Part shown: piece after piece, positions 26,662 to 39,600 of the stretch
Layout of the letters: the number at the start of each line of letters is the position of its first letter
Numbering within the stretch: the stretch's first letter is position 1
NCBI RefSeq assembly: GCF_028453695.1
Contig: NC_135780.1
Coordinates: 8,308,001 to 8,372,000 of the forward strand
Origin: Augochlora pura
Taxonomy: Eukaryota; Arthropoda; Insecta; Hymenoptera; Halictidae
Direction: 5' to 3'
DNA length: 64,000 nt
The notes under the pieces: generated by a model
What the model was told of the DNA's origin: nothing
Database searches by the model: none
The model's input: only the letters and a program-made list of their open reading frames with translations
Program-made: the position numbers and the translations under genes

Positions 26662-26901
26662 ATCACGTTCGTCGCCGCGTCACCCATATCTGGGTGACAC
26701 TAACTTCTGACCAATTTTGAAAATTTTATTTTTATTGCAATACATTCGAGCAAAATGAATTCGACTATGATTTCTCGAATGCGAAAGAGTTCTAATGTCC
26801 ATCACCTATGATAAATGTGAACTTTTTAGTTTTATTTTAATTCATTAAATTGCTTTAATTATGTGGGGATTTCAGTGTCTAATTGTCGGCGACGAACGCG
26901 T
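26662..26901. mobile_element. CACGTTGA-family MITE with subterminal palindrome
   Basis: CGTTCGTCGCCG at 26666-26677 is exactly inverted at 26887-26898. Immediately inside the left arm is an imperfect palindrome, GTCACCCATATCTGGGTGAC (26679-26698). The left 45 bases align with the relics at 8443-8491 and 17611-17659 read on the minus strand. Total length is about 235 bp, and the interior is AT-rich and non-coding. Confidence 0.75.
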
Positions 26902-28973
26902 CATATCTGCTCCGTCCTACGTCTGCCCATGCATAATGCGTTTTGGTTCCGTATTTCGCATCAATTTGTATTACATTTCAACATAATTTTCCTTTCTGTT
27001 TGTTCTTCACCGCAATCGTCAAGCCATGGGGAGCAATAGTTCGAAAATTCGTCACACATAACTTGAACCTAACTAAAAGCGGACTTCTGTCAGTGAAACG
27101 TACAAACCGCGGATGAAATTAATAGTAACTTCAATGTTCACAAGCGAAACCGCCAGGCACTTTGACTATATGTTCCGACCGAAATATCTGTGGGATTGTG
27201 AGATTGTTTTCTAACAACTTGTAGGTCTAGTTCCAAAGTAGTATTCGTTACATAGTTGAACAAACGTAATAAATCTGAGAAATTGATTACATTACTCGGC
27301 GCTTTGTGAATTATTCTATAAAACAACTGAACAGTTGCATGTTCTACGTCGGAAACTATTTATACCTTTGTTAACATACGTAGATGTTAGTCGAAAAATC
27401 CTAAACTCAAAACTGGACACTAACAACAATAATTGATAATTAACGTTTTCTCTCATTATTATGTGGTTTATAATTCTAATCTTAGTGAAACTCTATTTAA
27501 AAAAAAAATACTTCTCATTTATGCAGATATACAATAACGGTTTAAAAAAAACTTAATAAATCAAATAATTCAGTTAAAAAATAAAAAGTAATTTCTAGTC
27601 ACGCGTATGTGTCCTAAGAAAATTATTTAATTACTAAACAGCATATTAAATGTACGTATACAAAATAAAAGTGACTTTTTACCGTTTATCGTATTTGGAA
27701 TTTGTTCCACAATTTGAAAAGGATCTCTTTCTTTAAATTGATTTGAGATCAAGTTGTCCGTAATGATTTCACTATAAGATTCGAAATTAGTGGATAAACC
27801 GCAGAACTGTTATGGTTGATGGAACCGGGTAATTATGTCAGCACCTGCGAATTAAATCCTCAAGGGACTTGTCGCGACGACAGCCGGCTGGCACCGTTCT
27901 TGAATTCTTAAATCCTGCAAGAGGAGTTTTCATGGATTCGAACTTACTGGGGCAATTTGTCTGGCACCTTGAACCACTGCTTCTACAGCTCCCGAGAACC
28001 ATAAAATCACTGCGGAAACGCCATTTCCTTTCGATAATCTTTAGTCTGACGCACCCATTCTGTGCGGACCGTAGCTTTTTAAAGCATTTATATTTATAGA
28101 AAAAGTGCACCGCAAAAACTGATTATTATTCATATCTACGTGCAACATTAACATATAATTTTGATCGCGTTCATTTTTTCCGAATTCGCGGAGAACACAC
28201 CGTAGAATAACGCAGAATAACCATAACAATTAACGAGAGATAACATTGATGCAAACAATTAGAACTATATATTTTGAACTTTTTATCTCATTCTTAGATT
28301 ACAGAAACGTATTAAGTCTACTGGAAAATTTAATTCTGTTTAAAAGGCCATGTTTAACAAAAGTTAGATTCTATTATTATCTATATTATCATTATCATTT
28401 GTCTTTTTGTGTATGGAAACTTGTTAATAAAATCTTGTATTTATTCCAGAGCAATGCAAAATCGATGCATGAATACCTTCATAGAGTTAATTAAAGAAAC
28501 CATACACGTAATAATATCTTTTTTTATAAATAAATACTTGTTATCAAGTGATCAGTATTATGAAATGAACAGAATTAATATATCAATTGGGAATAAATAG
28601 GGGAAGACGAGTCAATTCCATCGGCTTTTCCGAATTTCATAACTGCCTGAAACACCATATTGCATCGTTATAATAACAGACGCGTGGTCGTCGGAGTCCT
28701 CCTACATACACATGGGTTCATAGTCTTTCGCGTATGAGATTCTCGCCAATCTCACGTGCCGTGCCGCGCACTGGGATGATCTACTGCTATACGTCATCGA
28801 CTAGAATCTAGATCCCACGTTGATTACTGCGGAGGGAGCTATCGATCGGTACACACGCTGATCTATCAATTTACGCGGAGCTAGATTGATTTTATACGGC
28901 TTTTTTTTTAACAGATATAGAACTTTCGATCGAAACTGGCCCATATGTTCAATTATAATGATATGTTTGGATA
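26902..28973. other. No gene recognised
   Basis: AT-rich non-coding. A short open stretch near 27.9-28.05 kb on the minus strand ends at a good GTAAGT donor, but no protein family could be assigned. Confidence 0.35.
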
Positions 28974-29199
28974 CTAACACTAAACGTACCGGCATTTTTC
29001 TATACCTAATCTTACCATAGAATTTTTGTCGGTAAAAAATAAGCTACGAGAAAAACGGAAAGTGGGAAATTGAATAATCGGATGATATAAGAATTTACAG
29101 AAAGTCAAATGACCGACAGAAATAACAATAAATGTAAGAATTAGAAAAGTAAATTTTCAAAAGGGGTCATTTGACCCCTCTTGGTACGTTTAGTGCTAA
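28974..29199. mobile_element. MITE-like element (arms ACACTAAACGTACC) with subterminal palindrome
   Basis: TAACACTAAACGTACC at about 28975-28990 is inverted at 29182-29197 with one mismatch. Next to the right arm is GGGGTCATTTGACCCC, and ACCGACAGAAA/TTTTTGTCGGT is inverted further in, so the element is a nest of palindromes. It is about 226 bp long and has no coding sequence. Confidence 0.65.
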
Positions 29200-29245
29200 G
29201 AAGGAATTTAAATCTAATTTGAAAATCAAATCACATGTAACATAT

Positions 29246-29652
29246 GGACCGTTTATTTTGAAAGTGGCGTAAGTCCATTTTTGAAAAAAAAATGAGGTAT
29301 CATGTAATGCACGCTTAATTTAATGTAAATTTTTTACATATAACCAGTCCGTGTTTAATTTCTTAAAAAAATTCCCATGTTTTGTACAATTTAAATTGGT
29401 CGGTAAATGAAATTGCATAATCACTGATTTTGAAAGTGGTGCAAGTACATTTGCATCCCGTATGTATACATCGGTTTAGTAAAATACGCCTGAAACAAAT
29501 TTATATAACCAAATTAAATATTGATAAAACAGTAGAAACGCTTCCAGACTTCATATAATTAGCCGCAATTTTTTAATTAACGGATATGTTAACCTTTAAT
29601 TTTCTCGAAACAAGAGAAAATGGACTTACAACACTTTCAAAATAAACGATCC
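29246..29652 (+). mobile_element. DNA transposon relic, short copy (family also at 33331-34400)
   Basis: It starts GGACCGTTTATTTTGAAAGT and ends in the inverted form AAATAAACGATCC, with arms of about 36 bp when compared with the second copy. It aligns with the long copy along its whole length but has one internal GAAAGTGGTGYAAGTMCA motif where the long copy has two flanking about 650 bp of coding-like sequence. It is therefore a deletion derivative. No coding sequence remains. Confidence 0.8.
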
Positions 29653-29677
29653 CTATTCTGATACCAAGTTTCAAAAT

Positions 29678-30040
29678 TGTGGGGTATGAGATAAGAGCGT
29701 TTGGCTGATGCGATAGTCGGATCGAGTGAGGTGTGAATAAAGAGTGTTTGGACCGTGTGAGACTGTCCCTCGAAATGAGAGTGCACGTGCGTACGAATCG
29801 GTGATTGAATGTGGTCGTGTATGAGTGAGTTTTAAGAAAGCAAAAGTGTCGTGAGGGTAGAAAATTTTTCCCAGTTGCGTGAGAGCGTTGAGAGAGAAAA
29901 GACGAACCGTGAGATATTTGTGAGAGAATTGTGTGTAAAGATTATATTTTATTTCATTGTCTTGTTTTTTCCCCTTTTCTGTTATTAAATATTTTGTTAA
30001 AGTAACTGTGGTTTATCCTTCGTTGTCGAAAGTCTCTACA
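29678..30040 (+). mobile_element. Solo LTR of a retrotransposon
   Basis: The 363-bp segment begins TGTGGGG and ends CTACA, so it has the TG...CA boundaries of an LTR. AAAT stands directly on both sides (29674-29677 and 30041-30044), a 4-bp target duplication as in Gypsy-type elements. The 3' ~90 bp are shared with bases 1-91 of the window. No internal retroviral-type coding sequence is next to it, so it is best read as a solo LTR left by recombination. Confidence 0.65.
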
Positions 30041-30175
30041 AAATTATACATTTTACCGACTGATACCAAACGCGGGTGTCTTAAATTCGTTTTATTACGA
30101 ACTACTTTATTTTATTTCATTCATAACAATAAACAATCATATATTTATAACGCTGTTTGCATCGCCCGATAGAAT

Positions 30176-30472
30176 ATGGTCCCTTTATTATACTCACCCG
30201 TTAGATTCGAAGAATGTGTGCAATGTGTAGCAGACCACTTTCACGAACGAAGACAAAAGAATTCGAGTGGCTTCGATGATTTTTTGGAAAAACATGCGAA
30301 TTCCGTAAATATTCTAAGTTTACGCCAAGACCTTGTCAAGATTGTAAAATGGTGCGATATGATCGGAAATGGAAATAAGATGTATAAGGGTAGTCCAGTG
30401 AATATCTTTATTATTATATTCATATTAAATATAAAATGTTCACAAAATGCTATAAATAATTATTACACGTAA
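30176..30472 (+). CDS. Unrecognised 98-codon open frame, doubtful gene
   Basis: The frame MVPLLYSPVRFEECVQCVAD continues with HFHERRQKNSSGFDDFLEKH and KIVKWCDMIG before degenerating into an AT-rich hydrophobic tail. The first ~65 residues have a protein-like, charged composition, unlike the surrounding noise. No family is recognised and no splice sites were assigned. It sits about 220 bp past the AASS stop codon on the opposite strand. It may be a fragment of a transposon or lost gene, or chance. Confidence 0.2.
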   Translation: MVPLLYSPVRFEECVQCVADHFHERRQKNSSGFDDFLEKHANSVNILSLRQDLVKIVKWCDMIGNGNKMYKGSPVNIFIIIFILNIKCSQNAINNYYT

Positions 30473-30636
30473 TTATTTCTAATCAAAATTGATAAATATA
30501 CACACGATTTACAATAAGGTTAATTTGGGGTACGCAATCTATTTATATTACATTTACACGTGTAACTTTCTATATGCGTGTCTGTTTAGAAAGCATACAA
30601 TAAATTTATACAAATAACTTATATACAAGAAACTTA

Positions 30637-30642
30637 TTTATT
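30637..30642 (-). terminator. AASS polyadenylation signal AATAAA
   Basis: AATAAA on the minus strand about 50 bases after the AASS stop codon; this is the first canonical signal downstream of the stop. Confidence 0.6.
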
Positions 30643-30690
30643 GTTAAATTTTATTTGTGCAATGTATTGCAAATCATTAATCTAACAGTA

Positions 30691-33600
30691 TTAATGCCAT
30701 TTCGATGTTTCCAGGAACTCCATACCTTCTGCTTTCAGACGATTCAATATAGGCCGATAAATATCTGCTGTAAATGGTAGTACCACGCCTCTTTGTTGAA
30801 TTTCACCTGATGAAAACGTTACGAATACACAGTTATTAATAACATATACATTATACGATATAGTGTTATTATCAACCTTTAACACTGCACTCATGAGTGT
30901 CCCTAACATTGTATTTATATTTTATCGTTTAATAGAAGAGAATCTTTTTGCATTTAAAGTTCTTTTAATCGGTTTCAAAAAATATTTATTACCCTTTAAT
31001 ACCCTAAAATAATAACTACCCTACCGCATCCACTAAATATTTATGTGCAAGTTTCAAAGATTGCAACCTCTCAAGTTAAGTCTTAACACTGACTAGTGTT
31101 ATCGCTCGAGTCTTATTACTTTATATACAAGCTAAGTATGAAACGTTTACAATAGAACTATATGTCTAAGTACACTCTTCTCCACCTTTTATTTCGTACT
31201 TATCAATGTCATTATACCAGTTAAGAGTTAGTAACTTATCTATGACTATGTAATGTATGTAATTGTTGAGGTCTCGTCAGATGTATGCTCGAGGTCCTCT
31301 GAATATTGCACTTGGTGCCTACTAAACTCGAAAGACCACTCACTGTTGTGGGACTAAATGATTGACTTTTAATTGACTTTTATTTTTAACGCAACCTAAC
31401 CCTTACGCGTATCTCTTTATCTCTTCTGCACTGTACTGTTTGACTCTCTAATGTGTTCCGTTGAAGTTCTGATCTATTCCGTCCTACTGTCTGTTTGGTT
31501 CTATTCTATCTGACTGTTTCTATCTATACTATCTACTGTTCCGTTCTGTTCTCCGGTTCTATCTATACTATACTGTTTTACGCTCTGTATTATTCCGTTT
31601 GCTGTTTGTATCTATGCTATACTGTTTGGTGGTTGAATCTATTCTATTTGCTGTTTTAATCTATACTGATTTTTCAGTGCCTTAGTGCCCCAGGCCTTAA
31701 GCGCCCCTCCCTTTCCCGGAGTCGAGGAAAAACCTGGCCATCCCTTCCAATGTGCCCGAAGCACGTTGTCTGTGGTGGGGATGACTGGGCGGGCCGCTTG
31801 CACTCGCGGGTGGACGGGTGTTTTGGCGATGCGCGGAAATTCCAGCTGGCCAGGATCGTCGATGCCGATACCTGGCGGCCGATTCCCATTTTCCCTTAGT
31901 CTTGGGACTTTATGGCAAGGCTTCTTGGACCTGTGAGACTAAATAATGGCATTACCTTCATCATCCTGAGATCTATTTGATTTGATGTGCCACATGTTGG
32001 TTGCGGACCGGTCCGCTAAAGAGACTGCAATAGCCCTAAACGAATTGCTGAAAAACTCACAGATGGTCGGCCATACCATAAAGTCATTTCTAAACCTCTT
32101 GCCTTAACAGTAATAATGAATTATTGTTGCAGAAACTGTACCATCAAGAACCATTTTGACAGCAATGGCCGTGGGGTATCCAACTGTGCGCGCCATAGCA
32201 GAGTGTCCGTTCACGTCCCCATACAAAACTAAATTAATTCCCTTCGTTTCTCGTCTGTTATCTGGCCAGAGGATACCGATATCGTGTCTCAAGATCACGA
32301 GATCTCTTTCGTTTTCCCCGTAACTTAATTTCTTCGATAAATAATGGGTCAGTGTATCTAGCGGAGTGTTTAACTTCAACACCAGATCCTCCTTAAGAAG
32401 TCCCAAATCCTCCATAGCATGCACAGCAGCGTCCGAAGTCAACACATCTCCCAATTTTCTTTTAAGATTTTCGTAAAAGATGTTATCGTTCGCCAAACCT
32501 AATAAATTACAAATCAACACTCTCTGAAAACAAGGAAAATCAGGTTAATCTCTTCGCTACCTGTTCACGAATTTTTGTTCAAACAGTAAGATAGTCAACA
32601 TCATTATTAATAATTAAGATAACAAGAATAAATATAAACTTTGGAACTGTTTATTCAAACATCCGATTTAAAAAATGAGGCATCTTTAATATCGAATTTG
32701 AATATTTAATTACTCTTTGATCTACATTTGTTACTAAAATATTTGGTGAGATATTTATAAATGTTACACTTAATGATATTATTACTTTCGTAAATAATAA
32801 GTTATGTCACTATTCGATCAAGTACAATGTAGGTAATACAAATTTTTAATCACTATTATCTTATGCGGATAATACTGCTTCAGTGTATTATCATGAGTAG
32901 ACAAAGTTCATGTATGTGTATAGATATACGAGTCATTTATAAATGATGTGAGTCACGTTTTCATACCCATGTTATATCTGGTCCATTTGGATGTAAACAC
33001 GGATGAGGATTGGGATCGATGAGTCCGAGATATCGCAAAGCTCGCACCGTGTCACAAAATCCTTTAAACCTTAACGTGCCCCGTAACACTTTGTTCGCGG
33101 TATTTATTCCATATAGTTCTTTATACGTTGTGCTGTCACGATTTGGATAACCTTCCAAAGCGAAACCTGGTAAAAAATCTAATTCTTCGGCAGCAGACAT
33201 CAAATCCCCGCCGGGTGGTATCTCAATCACCTTTGAAATAAATAGTAGTATTTGTAAATTATACGTATTCTACGCTGTAAAGTATAATAAATGAAAATAG
33301 CAGAAAATAAAGGACACTTAATTATTATATGGACCGTTTATTTTGAAAGTGGTGTAAGTCCATTTTTGAAAAAAATGAGATATCACGTAATTCATGCTTG
33401 ATTTAATCTAAATTTTGTATGTATAACTAGTCCGTGGTTAGTTTCTTAAAAAATTCCCATGTTTTGTACAATTTAAAATTGGTCGGTAAATGAAATTGCA
33501 TAATCATCGATTATGAAAGTGGTGTAAGTCCAACTCAGAGGTAGGTGGCTTAGCAGATGGTTGCCGATCAGTAGCCTGTTATTTTACATTTGTTTTATAT

Positions 33601-36600
33601 TACGTGTCATATTACATGTCAACGTAATAAATTTTAGAAGAATTATTTTAGAAGAAATGAAACGAGAGAATTTCGTTTCAATAAAAAAATCTTCAAAATG
33701 TGATTAAAAAACAGACAAGAAAAAAAACTAACGGAGAGCAGGTAAATTGGTTGCAAATACGTTGGATGAGGTTTCTCAAAAGTGCATCATACACTATTTT
33801 ATATAAAACATCGATGAAGAACAAAGAATTGAAAACTATAAATTTATTACCTACACGTCCTGGAAGACCACTAACATTTGAAAAAATCGCCCTGACGCCT
33901 TTGTACCAAGATGCCAGGCCTTTTTCTTATAAAAAATATAAAGACATCAAGCAGTTATTACCTTATATACCTCCGGTGCATCATGCATGTTTCGAAACAC
34001 TGTCACATGCAGAGCATAAGTAAATACTATCAATATCTTGTAATTTTAACAATGTAATTAATGTCTAAAATTAAAAATACTACTTCTATTTTATGTCATG
34101 TCATTATTTGTAATCAAAATTTCAATTGAAGTCATTTTTCAAAATTGAAATTAAACGATTTTTAGAATTGTCTAATTTTGAAAGTGGTGTAAGTCCATTT
34201 GCAGCCAGTAAGTATACATCAGTTTAGTAAAATACGTCTAAAACAAATTTACATAAACAAATTGCATATTGATAAAACCGTAGAAACATTGCCAGACTTC
34301 ATGTAATTTACCTAAATTTTTTAATTAACAGATATGTTAACCTTTAATTTTCTCGAAACAAGAGAAAATGGACATACACCACTTTCAAAATGAACGGTCC
34401 ATATTATGCACGTTTGTGCGAACTCTCAAATCATTTCATTACTAATTTATCAAAGTATGTTACGACATGTTTGCTACAGACACGCCATGTTACTACATGT
34501 TTCCGGACCACTGGACTTTACTAAGTTGGCAGATTCTACTGCGGCACTACATTCTACTATGTCCGGAGTGTAAGAAACGGCCATAAATAGAACAAGAGAG
34601 CAGGATGTTCTCTTGCGAGCAACAATCTCTTAAGAACCAGTGATAGCGAAGATGGTCGAGCTGCGGAAACCGTGATACTGTCCAGACACAAAGTTCTACG
34701 TCAGCAATGCCAATATCCGAGAATGGTTTATAAATGTAGAACAGGGTAATCCTCGACTATCGGGGTGAAAAATTCTATTGGGAAATTTTTTTAAACATTT
34801 CCCCCTAAATTATGACACTTGGTGAATGTATAATAATGTGTGCATATATTCGAAAATTCTATAGACTTCATTTCATTTTCAACAACAATTGTATTTCGTT
34901 ATTTTAGAAATAACTTAAAACATTGCTGATTAGACGACAATGCCATAAATAAATAACGATGGGCTCATTGTAAATAAGTAATAATATGCGCATAGTTACG
35001 TTGAAAACTATATGCAGAATCTTTACAATTAATTACGGAGTACAATGAAAAATTTTCTAACAGGAAATATGTACATGAAATTTTTGAGAGAGATGATTCA
35101 CGGAAAAATGTTTGACACGTGAATCTTTTAATCGATCATCATCCATGCTAAAAACATCAAACAACCCTCAAAGTTGAGGATACGCGGTACGTTTAAAAAT
35201 TACTCTCATAATTTCAACGTCAAATATGAAACAATCAGAACATTTAAGGTTATCAAAAAAAATGCTATTACATTGTACATTATAATTTCTAATAATACAT
35301 TTAACTCTTATCCTTTGTTATTAATGCATCAAATTTTTATTTTGCGTAAATATCTGCAGTCTATTTACGAGTATGTTTCAAACACGTGAATCTCATTTGT
35401 TATTATCTATATCCCATTATGTTCGTTCTGAGATTGTACATTTGGTGTGCAATAAAATTATTACAAAATTGTAGAACGCACATAATAAAATGTCAATTTT
35501 ATATTATGAAATAAATATTGTCCAATGAAATAATGATTTATGAATAGAGTTAGATGTTCAGACGATGATACTTACTTGTTCATCATAATAATATTTTGCA
35601 GCTCCTAACGTATTTAATAATACTCCTCGCGGTGACCAACTGAATTTGTAGCGTAAAGGATTGTCGGAACACTCTGGAGCAGGCAAACCACCGCACCAAG
35701 ACACGAAGGACTCGATTTTTCCTCCAGCTTGTTTTACGTTATCGAAACATTCCAGGGCCAATAGATGATCGATTCCAGGATCTAATCCTACCTCGTTAAG
35801 TATTGTTACGTCAGCCTCTACAGCCCTAATATTATCACAAAACGACACGATGAATTGGTTATCATTTATCCAATAATTACTGCCAATATTATGTAATTGT
35901 TATAACGTCTGTAATAACGAAATAACATTTAAATTTTCAGCGATACAGCTTCGTACTCACTCGTCGTGTAAAGCCTTCACTTCGTCGTTCATGTAACTTG
36001 CAGTTACCAAATGAGTTTTGGCGTTTATGCACGCTTTTGCAATAACATGGTGCAAAGAGTATGGCAATAATGAAACCACAACATCCGCGGATTTCACGAT
36101 CTCTCCCAAAGTGTCTGGTCGCTCTAATACATTCAGGAGCATTGGTTCTACTCCGGGAAATTTGTTTGCTAATACGTCAGCCTCTTCCTTTAACTGAGAT
36201 GCGACAATCAAGCGTATGTTTTTGTGTCTATGTAAATATTCGACTAACGGACCGGAAACAAAGCCTGCACCAAGTACAACCACCTGTTTTTATAAATCAA
36301 TGCTGTTTCAGTTCATTGTTTTTAACAGACGTTTATGGTTAATAGACTCTTCTAATTGTGCGGGAATAATTAACAGGAAAGAAATTCGTTAGAGATTTCT
36401 TAAAAATATTACACAGTAAATTAATCCTTTAGTTGATTACATTCGGTTTTTCGAACTTCAAGTTGATCCTTTTCTAGTTTATACCTTTCATCTCAAATGC
36501 TAATTTTACATATCAAATCCCCTTTTCTTCAAATAAGATTAACCTACTCGTAGATCAAAATTGTCCATTTTTTAATAAAATTTTTTAATTTCATATAAAT

Positions 36601-39600
36601 TAATAATAATTTATATGAATAATAATTATAACAATAATTATTTATAAAATATCACAAATTTTTTAAATTTAATATGGATTTTGTTACAAGTAATTATAAT
36701 TTCAGAAAGGTAAAAATGATCTACAAAAGGATTCGTTTCATGTGCAAACACATGTATAAAATTTGCAGAAGGATTCATTTTGAGCGCAAAGCTGCATTTC
36801 AAAACCGCGTACGTATTTTCATCGTGCAACAATTAAATTGCACTTCAAAGTAGTGATAGGTTTAACGAAAAATATGATACTAAGACAAACAATAATGTTG
36901 AGACAATAACATTTGCTTAATAACATTAACGCAATGTTATTGTTCCATTTTAGAGCAAAAGTTATTTTTAATTTGCAACAGAACGGTAAGATAAACATTA
37001 TCCAGAAGCGATACATACAAATTTAAGCTTTATTTAAACTGTTTTTTAATCAAAGCAAACGAAGCTGGTTCAAATATTACGTCCTTGAAAATGTTTACTC
37101 CAAGAATATGATAGCCTCTTAAAATATAATTGTTGCAAACTTGACTTAAGACAAATATGGACCCTTCATCCCAAGAAATAAATATTGATACAAGAATTCA
37201 TTATTGTAAAATTGTTTAACGCTTTCAATATTAATTAATACGGAAATATATTATATAATTCGTGTCACATAACTGAACTTTTCTCGTTTAACTTGACCAA
37301 ATCAAATATTTATAAAATTTTCAAAGTAACTTAGCATGACAGCCAAAGTGGTAAATAAAAAGTAATCGAATTTACCGTTTTGTTTTGTGCTTCCCTGTTG
37401 TCTGCTTTGTGCTTGCTACGTTGATTCTGCAATCTCAAATCCTGAATATATTCGAAATTTGGTGTCAGACGTCCGTTAGATGCAATTATTGCGTCGTGGA
37501 CGGCTGGACTAAATTTATGTTGTTCCAATGGTAACTTTGCGTCCGATTGTATAATATCCAACAAGTACGGATACAAGAGATTCCCGAAGAAATCTGTGGA
37601 TTCTTTTGGCAGCTGAGTCGGCATGTTATCTATCGAGCACACTAGGACTCCTGGACCTTTGAAAGATTTCGTGTCCTTGTTGCGATCGGCGTCATACAAA
37701 CAAAACGGAGTGTCAATTGTTGTACACTCGTTCATGAATCTACAAACATTCCAGAATTATCTAAGAAAATTTTCTTTCGTCAATATCAATTCATGGTCGT
37801 AGTTTACTTTTCATTATCTAGCATCGTTATTTTTTCGCATACGTACACTCGATAAAATACTCGAACACATTTTAAAACGAACAGAAACTCTATAAAAAAT
37901 TAACCAAATAATTTTAATATTTTTAAAACATTGGAGAATTACTTTATTAGGCAATGTCTAAACGAATCTTTTTATGAACATATGTAGTGAATAACGTATT
38001 ATTAAAATTAATATATAATAAAAATCAGACCAAACGAATTGAATTTTTTTATTTGAATGTTTTAGGTGTTTTAAAAGACATTTCTTTTCATTATTATAAC
38101 TAATTTAAATTTTTTAAAAACGATTTTAAATATTCTCTTGTAACTGAGGTCCTTTAACAACTCGACAAACTTCAATTTGACTTTTAAAAAAGTTATTCCT
38201 TCTTAAATGATGTTCGATTGCTTTTGCGAGGCACCGTAAATACTTTTCACACATCACATACGTACATTCTACAAATACAAAAAAATTCTGCAGTCCACTC
38301 ATAATAATCTACAACCAATTAAATTTAGCAGATTTTAATATTTAATATTTTGTAGATTTTATACTTCGTCTTCTTGACAATTTCATGTTAATTTCACGAA
38401 GAATAAAGACGATAATAGTTTATAATATTCCAGGCAGAGGCCCCATCGTATGAGAGAAGTGAAACCGAGCGTAAGTGCGTCATTGTTGGACTTCAAATCG
38501 GCGAGCATTTGAAGGATAGCCGTTTCAAGCCAAAGCTAAGTGAAGTTGAGAAAAAAAAGGACTGGCTCGGAAGTCATTTGAAAACGTACCCTCATAGCGT
38601 TCAAGGAAACAAACAGAACATTATGCGGAAACAGTGGAGGAGCTTCTTTACCCTTATGAAGCACTCGAGTACGCCTATACAGGAATATCCACTTAACTCG
38701 GAACTCGTGCGCGCGACAACAAATATGACCAGCACTGACATGACACATACAGACACCACTACATTCGTGCAAACTCATCTGTCCGAGATTCATTAACGTC
38801 CTGAAGAAGATACATAGTTCGTCGGTCAAGTTCTTCCATGCTACCTTAACTCATTGTTTCATTTAGCGTAGTGTGGTCAAAGATCGCCCTTAATCTTTGC
38901 ACAAAATTTATATGCGGATAAGCAAACTTTGATCAAATTGAGAAAATAATTTTTTTCCGCAGAAAATAAATTCAAAGAATAAATTCTTCGTTAAATTATT
39001 ACGATTGACTACTTTAGTTGTGTCTTATTATAATTTATGTACAAGGATTAATGTCTTCGAAAATCATTCATACTCCTTGCAACGTTCAATCCTGCCTGGG
39101 TTTGAATATTAATTAATAACGATAAATCGAACGCAAAACTTATTGCTTGAACAGAAATGTTCATTTAAAAAACACTCTTAATTTGTTTAGCACTATGATC
39201 AATAAACTGTGGAGTTTGTGAGTATTAAATGCAAGACGAAAACACGACGCTGCTCCATTATTTTCAACTTATTCAAAATGTTAAGGATGATATTAAATGT
39301 TCACTTTACCCCTGTTTGTTACAATCGAAGTAAAGAATTTTTGTTTGAAGTAACAATAGGCCAATTGACAATAGGACCCACTGAGATACCGGGCAGGACA
39401 TTAGACGCGTTTAAGATTCGGTAGTTCTGGTGTTCGTCGAATAAATAATAATAATAATTAATCTTACTCGATGCTGCCTCCAGGATCGGCAGATATATCA
39501 CAGATGGCTAACATACGATGAGGTAAGGCAGGTGCACCAACACTCGTGGGCAACCAAGGAGTACAAGCTGGCCTTAATAAAGATTTCGCATCTGGTAATG

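Noticed and set aside
27838..28110. Minus-strand candidate exon VSAVILWFSGAVEAVVQGAR ending at a GTAAGT donor
   Set aside because: Only about 30 residues, an in-frame stop just upstream, no matching neighbouring exon and no recognised family.
38440..38830. 95-codon plus and 97-codon minus frames in an AASS intron
   Set aside because: No motif on either strand; AASS reads straight across this intron in phase, so it is not a missing exon.
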